NCBI GenBank assembly: GCA_027487945.1 | Contig: JAIYCQ010000024.1 | Coordinates: 1 to 64,000, forward strand | DNA length: 64,000 nucleotides | Reading direction: 5' to 3' | Source: Caulobacteraceae bacterium | GTDB lineage: Bacteria > Pseudomonadota > Alphaproteobacteria > Caulobacterales > Caulobacteraceae | Shown here: in pieces, positions 41,596-50,111 of the stretch | Layout: every line of letters starts with the position of its first letter | Position numbering within the stretch: position 1 is the stretch's first letter | Program-made: the position numbers and the translations under genes | The notes under the pieces: model-generated | Seen by the model: the letters and a program-made list of their open reading frames with translations, nothing else | Database searches by the model: none | What the model was told of the DNA's origin: nothing

Positions 41596-41638
41596 CAGCG
41601 TTGCGGTCCATTTGTATTGCAAATGTAATGCAACGCTG
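41596..41638. promoter_or_regulatory. Nested dyad between the two recombinase genes
   Basis: Outer arms CAGCGTTGC/GCAACGCTG (41,596-41,604 and 41,630-41,638) and inner arms CATTTG/CAAATG (41,609-41,614 and 41,620-41,625) share one centre at 41,617. It begins directly after the integrase stop. It could be a res-type subsite for the serine recombinase, an operator, or a transcript 3' hairpin; no T-run follows. Confidence 0.55.
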
Positions 41639-41641
41639 TAT

Positions 41642-41671
41642 GATTTGCCTATATGAACGTTCAGGCAAATC
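41642..41671. promoter_or_regulatory. Inverted repeat spanning the serine recombinase start codon
   Basis: GATTTGCCT (41,642-41,650) and AGGCAAATC (41,663-41,671) are perfect complements flanking the ATG at 41,653. In mRNA this would hide the start; in DNA it may be a second resolvase or repressor subsite. Confidence 0.5.
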
Positions 41672-42351
41672 CGAAACGACGCTGTGTCGCCCTCTATAGG
41701 GTTTCAACCGACCGCCAGGGCAGGTCCGGGCTTGGATTGGAAGCGCAGCGTGAAGCCGTCATGCGGTTTCTTGGCGATAGCTGGCTTCTGATCGAGGAGG
41801 TCACGGAAGTCGCTTCGGGGCGCAATCAGGTTCGTCCGGGTCTCGAACGAGCCGTCGCGGTATGCAAAGCCCATAATGCTGTGCTTGTCATCGCGCGCTT
41901 GTGCCGCCTCAGTCGCGACCCGCACATCCTCTTTGGACTTCAGCGATCGGGCGTTGAGTTCATGGCGGTGGACATGCCGGGCGCCACCGAGTTCTCGGTA
42001 GGCGTTATGGCCCTTGTGGCCCGCGAGGAAGCCCGTCAGGCGGCGGACAGAACTCGGCAAGCTCTGGCGGCTAGGAGAGCGCGCGGCATGCCCCTCGGGG
42101 GCAACAATCCGAAGATCGGCGAGCATGCCTTGGCAGGTGCGGGCGCCAGTGCCGAGGTCAGAACGGCAAGGTCGCGGCAACGCGCCGCCGCGCTGAAGCC
42201 GGTCGTCGATGCGCTGCGGTGTGAAGGGGCCATGTCATTGGCGGAGATCGCCGCCGGGCTGAACGATCGCGGCCTTACGGCGCCGCGTGGTGGTCCGTGG
42301 CGCGCCCAGGGCGTGCGAGACTTGCTGTTGCGATACGCGGAGGCGACATGA
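41653..42351 (+). CDS. Serine recombinase (resolvase/invertase family)
   Basis: A site-specific serine recombinase, 232 aa. The N-terminal catalytic domain has the nucleophile Ser18 in YRVSTDRQ, then GLGLEAQ, and RLCRLSRD corresponding to the R-x-x-R-L-x-R active-site arginines. The C-terminal ~60 residues (SLAEIAAGLNDRGLTAPRGGPWRAQGVRDLL) are a helix-turn-helix like that of large 'recombinase' domains. It overlaps the following RHH gene by ATGA. Upstream lie two dyads that could be its sites. Confidence 0.93.
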   Translation: MNVQANPKRRCVALYRVSTDRQGRSGLGLEAQREAVMRFLGDSWLLIEEVTEVASGRNQVRPGLERAVAVCKAHNAVLVIARLCRLSRDPHILFGLQRSGVEFMAVDMPGATEFSVGVMALVAREEARQAADRTRQALAARRARGMPLGGNNPKIGEHALAGAGASAEVRTARSRQRAAALKPVVDALRCEGAMSLAEIAAGLNDRGLTAPRGGPWRAQGVRDLLLRYAEAT

Positions 42352-42545
42352 AATCACCGACGATCAATGTTCGTCTGGCCGTCGAGCTAATCGAAAGGCT
42401 GGATGCCAGGGCGGCGGAACAGGGCAGGGATCGCACCGCAGTCGTCAGGGCCGCCCTGGAGGCATACCTCGATGCGCCGACCTTGACGGTCGAACAGCGA
42501 CTTCGTGCCGTCGAACGGGCCGTAAGCGAGCTACAGAGCCGATAG
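42348..42545 (+). CDS. Ribbon-helix-helix (CopG-like) DNA-binding protein
   Basis: A 65-aa protein. TINVRLAVELIERLDARAAEQGRDRTAVVRAALEAYL has the beta strand and two helices of an RHH fold. It is translationally coupled to the serine recombinase (ATGA). No toxin gene follows, so it is more likely a regulator or accessory factor of the recombinase than an antitoxin. Confidence 0.78.
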   Translation: MKSPTINVRLAVELIERLDARAAEQGRDRTAVVRAALEAYLDAPTLTVEQRLRAVERAVSELQSR

Positions 42546-42820
42546 CCGACCGCTGGCATTCGCCGAGGGGAGTGGGGCCAACGCCCTCGCCCAACTCCAT
42601 TTCTTGGGACGAAATGTCCTCTCTAAAGGTGCTTTCGTCGCAGAAATCGAAGTTCGCCATCCCGTCATGGTCCGCCGATATCGATTGGCGAACGCGCCGA
42701 AGGCCAGTCCGGGCTCTGGAGCTACGGCGATCGACGGACCGTGGCCGTGACCCTGGGTCGGATTGTGGGTGCGAGAGTCGGACGGAGAGTCAGGGTCGGA
42801 TCGTCGATAGCCAGGGGCGA

Positions 42821-43363
42821 TTATTCAGTCCCACCGCCACCGAGGAGAATTTTGCGCATTTCCGCCAAGATCGGCGCCGCGTCAGGCGACTCAAGATCAA
42901 GGCCGCCATCCGACATCAAGACGATCTCGTCACCGACCTCGAAGTTCTTCACCGGCATTTTGGCCAGCATCTCTTCGAGCAACAGTCGCTCCGCGTGGCT
43001 CAGGCCCGACATGTTATGCGCCGCCAGGGGTATTGAATGTCTCCCCGGACCCGGAAGGTCTTGGGCGCCGAACTCGATCTCCGATTCCAGTGCAGTCCGA
43101 GCTTCCGTCATGTTCCGCTCCTTCAGGGGCCTGCTCTTCCACGCCACATATGCCTTGAGCCAATCCAGGCGATAATAGATGTCCCCGCCCCGAACACCCT
43201 TGCCAGCCACGTTGTAGAAGCCGGGCAGCGCATCGCTAGTTGCCTTGTTCGCCATGCTCTTTTGGGAACGGTCGAGCAGCTTGGCTGCCAGTTCCCTCTG
43301 CACAAGATCACCCGGCTGAAGCCTCAGTCGCTTGGCGAGTTCAATCTTTGTGATGGATGCCAC
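42821..43363 (-). CDS. Unknown protein with possible N-terminal DNA-binding region
   Basis: A 180-aa soluble protein. The first ~35 residues (SITKIELAKRLRLQPGDLVQRELAAKLLDRS) could be a winged or plain helix-turn-helix. VRGGDIYYRLDWLKAYVAW resembles segments seen in excisionase-like proteins. The C-terminal part (GDEIVLMSDGGLDLESPD) is acidic. No family named. Upstream lie three GTGGATTCT repeats that it might bind. Confidence 0.5.
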   Translation of the reverse strand: MASITKIELAKRLRLQPGDLVQRELAAKLLDRSQKSMANKATSDALPGFYNVAGKGVRGGDIYYRLDWLKAYVAWKSRPLKERNMTEARTALESEIEFGAQDLPGPGRHSIPLAAHNMSGLSHAERLLLEEMLAKMPVKNFEVGDEIVLMSDGGLDLESPDAAPILAEMRKILLGGGGTE

Positions 43364-43422
43364 GTCCCCTCCATAAAGTCCGGAGGCGAGGGCCTCGGCT
43401 TCTCAGGAAGCCATATGCCGCC

Positions 43423-43510
43423 GTGGATTCTGCGCCCGCGACAAGCTGAGGGCGAAGCCGGATGTGGATTCTGCTGACGCGGCAGTGGATTCTCGCCGCG
43501 CCAAATCCAC
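43423..43510. repeat. GTGGATTCT repeats upstream of the unknown gene
   Basis: GTGGATTCT at 43,423, 43,464 and 43,485, and the inverted AAATCCAC at 43,503-43,510. The direct copies are 41 and 21 bp apart, close to four and two helical turns. This suggests operator or iteron-like sites lying on one face of the DNA. Confidence 0.5.
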
Positions 43511-43591
43511 AGCAAAAACATTCAAATCACAGAATGTCGAGCCTATTATTGTGTCGAGTCTGCTCTTGGGCTCCTTCTAGGTAAGCAAAAA

Positions 43592-44263
43592 ATGAACGCA
43601 TTTGACTATACGAACGCCATTTTGATTCCGCTTATTTCCTATAAATGCCAATCGGTCAATTTGTATACAAAGACGGGACATACATTCGATCCCGACATCC
43701 ACATCATCGTGGGCAACGACTTCGATAGCCAAGAAGCCGCCCGCGTAACGCTGGAACGATTCGGGAAACACGCGATGGTGCTTGGCGCCGTGCGTGGATT
43801 GGGCGTGTCCCTTCAGATTCAGTTTCCATCTCATTTGGCCGCATGCCCGGTGGAATTTTACAACTCCCTGCCTGACAAGATGCCGAAGCGGCGTGCCTCA
43901 AAAGTCTCTGCACTGCTCGGCACGGTCCCCGACGGCTTCTCCGGTCACCTTTTCATTCCTCACGATGCCGCTTCGTGGTCAGCACTTGTGCCGTTGCCTG
44001 GCTCCCAGCCGTTCGACGTGCGGGAACTTCAGGCTCATGTGGACGGAATGTTCGAGATGTATGTCGTCGCCTACGATGGCATTACATTTGAAATGTATCT
44101 GAACGAAGAGGGCTTGCTCCACGGGCTTCCCGTCAACCGCCTTGCCACGGCACTTGCCATCGAGGCCGGTTTCGCTTTGAGCCCCATGGCGCCCTTCATC
44201 GTTGGCGATGTTTTGCTGACCTTCGGGAAGTGCCGCGAAAGTCACCGAGATGTTGCTGCATGA
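43592..44263 (+). CDS. Unknown protein with DUF3846-like C-terminus
   Basis: A 223-aa soluble protein. Residues ~140-215 (MYLNEEGLLHGLPVNRLAT to IVGDVLLTFGK) resemble the DUF3846 domain found in mobile-element and phage proteins, where a conserved NEEG-LPxNxxAT-GD pattern occurs. The N-terminal two thirds are not recognised. Base composition is more AT-rich than the host, a sign of transfer. Confidence 0.55.
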   Translation: MNAFDYTNAILIPLISYKCQSVNLYTKTGHTFDPDIHIIVGNDFDSQEAARVTLERFGKHAMVLGAVRGLGVSLQIQFPSHLAACPVEFYNSLPDKMPKRRASKVSALLGTVPDGFSGHLFIPHDAASWSALVPLPGSQPFDVRELQAHVDGMFEMYVVAYDGITFEMYLNEEGLLHGLPVNRLATALAIEAGFALSPMAPFIVGDVLLTFGKCRESHRDVAA

Positions 44264-44273
44264 CTTTTTGGTA

Positions 44274-44453
44274 GCCCTGAGTGGGCCCCTTCAGGATCGG
44301 CGCCGGATCAGCCGTTAGGTCGAGCCACGTGTCGGCACGATCTCGATCTAGGAACACCGGCTGACGATTGTGGAACCGGGCTGCGTCGTCGTCCCCGAGC
44401 GCGTCGATCGTCACCATGGTGAAGGAATCGGCGGGGCCATCGTCGGTGTCGCG
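44274..44453 (-). pseudogene. SRAP (YedK/HMCES-type) C-terminal fragment
   Basis: Translation here reads SFTMVTIDAL, then FHNRQPVFLDRDRADTWLDL, matching the end of SOS-response-associated peptidases (normally TIITT..IHDRMPVIL...WLD). The N-terminal half with catalytic Cys2, needed to cross-link abasic sites, is absent. Probably a decayed remnant. A related fragment lies at 45,914-46,216. Confidence 0.6.
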
Positions 44454-44501
44454 TTGAGCACAAAGAATGGTTCGGAAGAACAATTTAGCTACATGCCGCA
44501 A

Positions 44502-44893
44502 TTCAATTTCGACTTTTGAATTATAGGCCTGTTAAAAAAGACAACTGAGACCGAGTTACCTTCAGGCGAAATCGCTTCATCGAGAACACGACCCCATCCG
44601 GGAGGATTCTGTCCTGCGGAAACGGGACAATTGTGCCTCGATATTGAGAAACGATGGCTGAGAAGATGACGGAAGCCTTCTTATACGGAAATATCAACGG
44701 TGAGCAATTTTAGACAGAGCTTATTCTACTCAAGCGCATTGGCGAGATCGGGAAAAGCCCGATGGGCTATGGAGTATGTGCTCCGAGAACAATCGAAAGA
44801 GGTTGTCAGCCGGAAATGCAACGGTAGGCGTGGAAGGACTTTGGCGGACCCACAACTGGATTGCCCGCCGCCCTTGGTCGAAGGGGCAAAGTC
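44502..44893. other. AT-richer gap without a clear gene
   Basis: About 390 bp between an SRAP fragment and the next gene. Short frames exist but none has a family or a good ribosome site. I see only weak hairpins. Confidence 0.4.
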
Positions 44894-45583
44894 ATGATTG
44901 TCGAAAGCACCTACTCGCGGTTCGTCGCGGATATGCAAGCTGGCCTAGTGTGCGGCGTGACAACTGAAGACGGCCAGCGATTTCCTATCAAGCCTGTTGA
45001 ACGAAATCGAAGCTGGGACATGGAGAATTATGACTTCGGGGACCTGCTCGATCCCCTTCATTCCGACTTCCTTGGACTCCAGTCGCTTAGGGCATCGACG
45101 TTTCACCGCCGCCCCGACCGGGCATATGTGTGCCGCCTCTCTGGAACGACATACTTGTTCGTCAAACGGTTTGACGTTCGGGGCCACCACGACGACGACG
45201 ACGATGCCCGCTTCTACATCTACGTTCGATGTGCCGATGGCATCTGGGAGAGCGCAGACAATCTCCTCCTCTCATATGAGTGGTTGATCATTTTGGCTGA
45301 CAACGCCTTGGCAAATCGGCAGCGGATCGAGGTCCAACAAACTGCTCGATGCAGGCTTCCCTCTCGGACAGTGCGAACGCCAGGTTCAGTTCAAGGGGCG
45401 ACGGTCATTCGGCTAAACCAAGCGATCTACGCCAGGCATAACGGTGGCGGCCACGGGTCTGAGAAGCGACCGCATGTCCGTCGCTCGCATACCCGTCGAC
45501 TTCGTAGCGGTAGGACCATTCCCGTCCGCGCATCGTCGATCAGGGGCGGTTCAAGAGCAGGCAGCTACGTGGTGAAGAAGTAA
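44894..45583 (+). CDS. Unknown mobile-element protein with basic C-terminal motif
   Basis: A 229-aa soluble protein from the ATG with AGGGG upstream. The middle has an acidic run (HHDDDDDAR) coded by a CGA-CGA repeat. The C-terminal segment KRPHVRRSHTRRLRSGRTIPVRAS resembles the H-x-R-R-x-H-x-R-x-L-x-x-G-R motif seen in proteins of plasmids, phages and islands. Function unknown; nucleic-acid binding is plausible from the charge. Confidence 0.55.
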   Translation: MIVESTYSRFVADMQAGLVCGVTTEDGQRFPIKPVERNRSWDMENYDFGDLLDPLHSDFLGLQSLRASTFHRRPDRAYVCRLSGTTYLFVKRFDVRGHHDDDDDARFYIYVRCADGIWESADNLLLSYEWLIILADNALANRQRIEVQQTARCRLPSRTVRTPGSVQGATVIRLNQAIYARHNGGGHGSEKRPHVRRSHTRRLRSGRTIPVRASSIRGGSRAGSYVVKK

Positions 45584-45619
45584 CGGGCGTTGACCCGTCC
45601 GTTGCTCAACGAAGGCGGA

Positions 45620-45865
45620 TCATGCCGCCCGGCCAGCGATCCCCTTCAGCATCTCGACCAGTTCATCCCGCGTCGCCCCCATGACGTAGGCTGGGCTGTA
45701 GACGATCTTCCCCCGGTCTAGGGCGAGCGTCTTGACGCCAATGCCTTCATCGAAGGTGTAGCGGCAGAGAACCTCGCCCAGGCTGGGATCGCGGGCCATT
45801 ATGGACAGCCGTGCCTGGATCAGAAGGGTGTGGGGCTTGTCGAATAGCGGTCTTGGGCTGGGCAC
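45620..45865 (-). CDS. Small unknown protein
   Basis: An 81-aa frame with a plausible soluble alpha/beta content (LDRGKIVYSPAYVMGATRDELVEMLKGIAG). No family recognised; could be a fragment of a larger gene. Confidence 0.4.
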   Translation of the reverse strand: MPSPRPLFDKPHTLLIQARLSIMARDPSLGEVLCRYTFDEGIGVKTLALDRGKIVYSPAYVMGATRDELVEMLKGIAGRAA

Positions 45866-45913
45866 TGCTTCACCTGTTCGAGTGGGGTTGTTGGTCTATC
45901 GGTCCGATCGCCA

Positions 45914-46216
45914 TCACCCCGCCACCGGCTCCAGCGGGTCAAACGTCAGCGATCCCGGCGGCATCGCATTCAGGATCGGCGCGTAATCCGCCCCGAGGTC
46001 GAGCCACGTAGCCGCACGGTTCGCGTCGAGAAGCACCGGTTGGCGATCATGAAACGGCTGCATGTCGTCGCCAGGAACCGTCCCGGTCATGACCATCGTG
46101 TAGGAGATCAGCGGGCCTTCTTCGGGATTGCTGTCTTCCCAAAGGCCCGCCGCGAACAGCATCCCGCCATCCGCCGCAGTGATGTTGTGGCGTGTCTTTG
46201 AGCCGACAGGTCCCAC
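45914..46216 (-). pseudogene. SRAP (YedK/HMCES-type) C-terminal fragment
   Basis: Reads ADGGMLFAAGLWED, then SYTMVMTGT and FHDRQPVLLDANRAATWLDL, matching the C-terminal half of SRAP proteins (AGLWE, IHDRMPVIL). Catalytic Cys2 and the N-terminal half are missing and the frame upstream is broken. It is similar to the fragment at 44,274-44,453, so both likely come from one ancestral or duplicated gene. Confidence 0.65.
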
Positions 46217-46408
46217 CGTCGCCTGTCGTGGCGTAGGACGGGGAATTGAGTTCGGAGATTGTCCAGCCCTGGAGCATTTCCACCGGCGCGTCGCCATGAT
46301 GAGGAGACGCAAGCCATGGTGATCCAGTTGGATGCAAGGGGGCGTTCGATTCTCGCCGGGACGAATTCTCCGCATAGACGCATCCGGATCGGCGGCTTCC
46401 CCGCAGCG

Positions 46409-46699
46409 TCAAGCCTCGGGGAAAGCCCCTGGGATCGGACCATCTGGGAATTGCTCGGAGAGTCGACGCAGCAGCAATTCAGTCGAAACATCGAGTTCCC
46501 TACACAGTGCAAGGAACTCCAGGACCGACATCACACGTTGGCCTTGCTCAAGCCGAGCGATTGCCGACTGACGTGTTCTAAGCCGAGAGGCGAGTTCCCG
46601 CTGAGTAAGGCCAGAAGCCTTCCGTGCTTCAACGAGCATGCCCACCAGGGCCTCGTGGGCGGGAGATCGCACCCACGGGCGTGGCCTTTGAACAGACAC
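46409..46699 (-). CDS. XRE-family helix-turn-helix regulator
   Basis: A 96-aa DNA-binding protein with GTG start. Residues 20-78 form a Cro/CI-type HTH (ARKASGLTQRELASRLRTRQSAIARLEQGQR). The short C-terminus has no ligand domain. It is divergent from the lipoprotein gene and may act on the element's own promoters or as an antitoxin-like protein; no toxin is seen beside it. Confidence 0.85.
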   Translation of the reverse strand: MSVQRPRPWVRSPAHEALVGMLVEARKASGLTQRELASRLRTRQSAIARLEQGQRVMSVLEFLALCRELDVSTELLLRRLSEQFPDGPIPGAFPEA

Positions 46700-46778
46700 G
46701 GAAGATCACCCCTTCAGGTTCTTCCGTTGATCGCCCCCTTCGTCTATGAACCCTATTAGGGGTCACGTGGGGGTTCTG

Positions 46779-47498
46779 ATGTCCGTATACGTTGTGCGTC
46801 TGGCGGCATTCTGCATGGCCCTGACGGCATGCAGTCAGCCCCCCGCCAATCCTAGCTTGCCAGCCAAATCCAATGCCTCGGCGCCGCTAGTCGCAACACC
46901 GGCTAACGTCCCGCCCCAACCCATCACGCCAACTGAAGTGTCGGACATTCAACCCGATGGCGGTTGCCCCGAAAACTGCACTGAGAGCAATGAAAGGCGA
47001 TGGTCGGTCAGCCCGACATCAACTTTCGAACTGAGCGACGAAAGCTACAATGACTACCCGTCTGCCAAGCTGGAGTTCTTCATTGAAGGGAACGAGATTT
47101 TTAGCCGGACAGACCCGAAGAAATCTATCTCGAAACCGGCGCGCGGATACTCAGTTTACTTCTCATGTGACGAAAGCATCAACGATGCCACCATTCGATT
47201 TTTGTATGACAAGGATGACACGGCGCCTGACGACTTTTTCGTCCCCGACGAAGCAGCGCAAATCCAGCCCAGTCGAGGAAATTGGAAGCGATCCCAAGAC
47301 CGCTATGCAATGGCGTTGCTAACTGGAACCAATTACCCGTTGGCGCCGCAGCTTTTGCCAAACTATGTTTCGATCCAAGCCATTCTTGGCGAGATGATCA
47401 GGAATGGAAGCGTGAAAGTCGGAACTCTACCTCCAATATCTTTCAAACAGAAGAATAGTATACTAGACAAGATTGCGGTTGAATGCCGAGTGAATTAG
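46779..47498 (+). CDS. Putative lipoprotein of unknown function
   Basis: A 239-aa protein. The N-terminus (MSVYVVRLAAFCMALTAC) is a lipoprotein signal with the lipobox LTAC. A Ser/Pro/Ala-rich linker follows, then a mixed-fold domain with two Cys (GGCPENC). I use the ATG with GGGGG six bases upstream. Base composition is AT-richer than the host. Function unknown. Confidence 0.6.
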   Translation: MSVYVVRLAAFCMALTACSQPPANPSLPAKSNASAPLVATPANVPPQPITPTEVSDIQPDGGCPENCTESNERRWSVSPTSTFELSDESYNDYPSAKLEFFIEGNEIFSRTDPKKSISKPARGYSVYFSCDESINDATIRFLYDKDDTAPDDFFVPDEAAQIQPSRGNWKRSQDRYAMALLTGTNYPLAPQLLPNYVSIQAILGEMIRNGSVKVGTLPPISFKQKNSILDKIAVECRVN

Positions 47499-47595
47499 AC
47501 TGCTGAAATGAAGACGCATCCAGATCGTCATAATTGGTCTGCCAGCCACCTACGCGGCTGACCAATCCTGCTCAGCCGCCTCGCAGAGGTGGCCA

Positions 47596-48702
47596 ATGAT
47601 CGAACAATCCAATCCTAAACGCAGCGAGATCACTCTCCCGCGTGTCCTTCGTGCGCCGTCAGGCTGGGTGCTGGAGGACTTGTGTCGCCTCGATGCACTG
47701 CATCCTGGTTTCCTCCGGCGCGCCACTGAGGCCCGAACGGCATGGCGCCACGCGGTCGCCCTGGCGATCGCCAACGGCTTGTTCGACCACGCAGATAGCT
47801 TCCTCGCGCGCTGCATCCCGGACGACCTCAGCGCGCTGTCCTGGCCTGAACTCCTGAGCAAGACCGCCGCCGCCATCATGGACATGAAACCGGCAGAGAT
47901 CGTCGAGGCGAGCGTCGGATCGTGTCCGGACGGCTTGGTTGGCGCACTGGGCAAAATGGGCTTCGACCCTATGGATCGGGAAGCCCTCCGAGCCCTTCAA
48001 GCCGTCTTCGCCGATCAGCAGCACTCTCGGCGCCAGAAGGTCATCGAACAACTGAAGGTGCTCGACCAAGGGCTCTTCGAGGCCGCGATGATCGCCGATC
48101 TCGCGCTCATCTCGCCCAAGCTCGTGGGCCGATTGCGGCATGGCGCAGGAGCGGAGAAGTTCAACAAGGCAGTCGCCGTCCTGCGCCGTCACGTCTCGAC
48201 GGCCACCGACGCCGCCTTGGCCAAATCACTCGCCGATATCGGACCGGAGACCTCCGTAAGGGATTGGGCGCGGACTTGGTTGGCGCGGGCTGACGCAAAC
48301 CTCCCGTCGCCCCCCTGGCGCGGTGGCGAGGGTCTGATCCTCCTGCGTGACGGGGAAATGCTGCGTATGGCTGGCCTGAAAACGAAGACCTGTATCGAGA
48401 CCCGGATCAATCTCGTGGTCACCGGACAGGCGGCCTACTACCTGGAGCCGGAAGCCGGAGTGATTGCCTGCGTCATCCGAACTGAGAAGGACTGGCTGGC
48501 CAGTCAGGTTGTCGGTTACCGCAATGGCCGAGTGCCGAAGCCGGTCCGCGATCGCGTTTTCGGAATCCTGGAGCGAAATGGCGTGCCGGTCTTCCGACCC
48601 ATTGAGGATGATGGCATCGCCTTCGCCGTGGGCGGCTACTTGCATGGCAGGCATGATGAGTTCGACCTCACCCATCTGATGGATGAGTTCGAGGCCAACT
48701 AG
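47596..48702 (+). CDS. Unknown 368-residue protein
   Basis: Soluble, with no signal peptide. The N-terminal ~220 residues are mostly helical. The C-terminal part is beta-rich (LRMAGLKTKTCIETRINLVVTGQAAYYLEPEAGVIACVIR) and vaguely recalls PcfJ-like mobile-element proteins, but I cannot assign a family. It is the last gene of the left half of the element and is followed by a gene-free region with hairpins. Confidence 0.55.
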   Translation: MIEQSNPKRSEITLPRVLRAPSGWVLEDLCRLDALHPGFLRRATEARTAWRHAVALAIANGLFDHADSFLARCIPDDLSALSWPELLSKTAAAIMDMKPAEIVEASVGSCPDGLVGALGKMGFDPMDREALRALQAVFADQQHSRRQKVIEQLKVLDQGLFEAAMIADLALISPKLVGRLRHGAGAEKFNKAVAVLRRHVSTATDAALAKSLADIGPETSVRDWARTWLARADANLPSPPWRGGEGLILLRDGEMLRMAGLKTKTCIETRINLVVTGQAAYYLEPEAGVIACVIRTEKDWLASQVVGYRNGRVPKPVRDRVFGILERNGVPVFRPIEDDGIAFAVGGYLHGRHDEFDLTHLMDEFEAN

Positions 48703-49615
48703 GCTGAAGCCTAAGTCTCGCGATCTCCTTAGTCTGGATTGGGCATTCGCGGCTCGGTGTCTCGGCGACAAGTCGCCTCGGCTCTCGCGCGAATGAACAG
48801 CAACACGCGCGTTGCTTCACACCTTCGCTTCGGCGGGCCTCGCGAAGCTGATCGCAACGCTTTGTCGCTGTCGGCTTTCGCTCGGTTTTGGGTCCGATTG
48901 TCTTTCCAATTATCCTAGACCCAGTGTCGTCTTTCCCCCCCTTCTGAAAATCACGAAGGTGATCGACAGAAGGGGGGATGATCGACCGGCTATCCTGAGC
49001 CCTTGGTCGCCCACAGGCTGCGTGACCGCCATTACGGCGGTGGCTGGCGGTTTCCCGATGCCAGCATGTTGCAGCCCCATCCCTGACCTGACGCTGCCCT
49101 GAAGCGGGGTAGGGGATTGTCCTGGCGTGTCCTAGTTGTTGGTTTTCACGCGAGGTCCTTGTGCCCAGGCTCGTAATTAAGTGGTCAAAACGGTTAGCGG
49201 ACCGAAGTCCGCAGCGTGCGCGCCGGGCTGTTGAGTGCACCCGGCGTGCATGGAGGGGTATCAGACGTAGACATAGCCCTCCTCTTGTTCGTAGCTTTTC
49301 GCGTCGCTTGAGCGTCGCCGAGCAGCCGTTACTCGACCTACCCGCGTGCCTCTCGGTCCGCATAGTTCGGCAGTCGATGTCCGTCTCGTTGGCCGTTCTG
49401 CCCCAGTGCTGGTCGATGGCTCATGCGAGCCGAAATGTCCCAGCCTTTTCCTGTCGTGCGGCGGGGTCGCCGCGATCTCACCCCTGAACGATATGTTCGG
49501 TTCTAAATAGTGAACCTTATCAACTATTTATACTCTAAAGTGGTCGCAACCTCAATATCATTCGTCAGCAGTATCGAGAGTTTTCAATGATGGCCGCTGT
49601 GGGGCGTCGTGAGGA
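48703..49615. other. Gene-free region with several strong hairpins
   Basis: No convincing protein. Structures: CCCCCCTTCT/AGAAGGGGGG (48,936-48,945 and 48,968-48,977) enclosing ATCAC/GTGAT; GCGGAC/GTCCGC with a CGAA tetraloop (49,197-49,212); and an 11-bp stem with one G:T pair (49,217-49,227 and 49,240-49,250). The part from 49,500 on is AT-rich. It separates the unknown-gene block from the metal module. Confidence 0.5.
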
Positions 49616-50044
49616 TCAATGCGCTTCGTTTTCACACAGGGCGTGATCATTCAGACCCTCGATCACCCGGCAGTCGAGAACCTTTCCGGCGCCGCAGCAG
49701 CCCACCATGCGGGCGAGTTCGTCGCGGAGCCGCTGAAGCTGGGCGATCTTCTCCTCGACGACCTCCAGGTGGGTCCGCGCGATAAGATCGGCGTCGTCAC
49801 ACGGCGTGTCGGGTCGGTCCGCGAGACCGAGCAGGGCTTCGATGTCTCTGATTTCGAACCCCAACTGCCGGGCGTGACGGATGAACCGTAGACGGCGGAT
49901 GGCGTCGTCCCCGTAGGTGCGCCGGTCGCTGTCGGTTCGATCCGGCACTGGCATCAGGCCAATCTGTTCGTAGAAGCGGATGGTCGGGACCTTTACATCC
50001 GTCGCCTGGGCGAGCCTTCCGATGGTGAGGCCGGGCATGGTCAA
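49616..50044 (-). CDS. MerR-family metal-responsive regulator
   Basis: A 142-aa MerR/CadR/ZntR-type activator. The N-terminal winged HTH is LTIGRLAQATDVKVPTIRFYEQIGLMPVPDR. A dimerisation helix follows. Metal-binding Cys residues lie at TPCDDAD, GCCGAG and LDCRV, which matches the Cys pattern of cadmium/lead/zinc sensors. It is divergent from the cation diffusion facilitator. The 23-bp operator between them occurs again at 59,006. Confidence 0.92.
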   Translation of the reverse strand: MTMPGLTIGRLAQATDVKVPTIRFYEQIGLMPVPDRTDSDRRTYGDDAIRRLRFIRHARQLGFEIRDIEALLGLADRPDTPCDDADLIARTHLEVVEEKIAQLQRLRDELARMVGCCGAGKVLDCRVIEGLNDHALCENEAH

Positions 50045-50072
50045 ACTCCTGATCGCGTCGCCACAAGATAGG

Positions 50073-50105
50073 GCTTGATCCTCTAGTCGCTAGAGCTTGT
50101 AGGAC
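50073..50105 (+). promoter_or_regulatory. MerR-type operator/promoter of the CDF gene
   Basis: TTGATC (-35, 50,075-50,080) and TAGGAC (-10, 50,100-50,105) are 19 bp apart, the long spacing of MerR-controlled promoters. The dyad CTCTAG-TCG-CTAGAG lies between. Bases 50,073-50,095 are identical to 59,006-59,028. The predicted transcript start coincides with the ATG at 50,112, so the mRNA may be leaderless. Confidence 0.8.
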
Positions 50106-50111
50106 CGTCTT

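Noticed and set aside
42348-42545. Toxin-antitoxin module with the RHH protein as antitoxin
   Set aside because: No small toxin gene lies next to it; it is coupled to the serine recombinase instead.
45185-45205. GAC repeat as a microsatellite of interest
   Set aside because: It encodes a short Asp run inside a coding gene and is not longer than chance slippage would give.
48812-49487. Short coding frames in the gene-free region
   Set aside because: No ribosome sites, no recognisable domains, and the region is better explained by hairpins.
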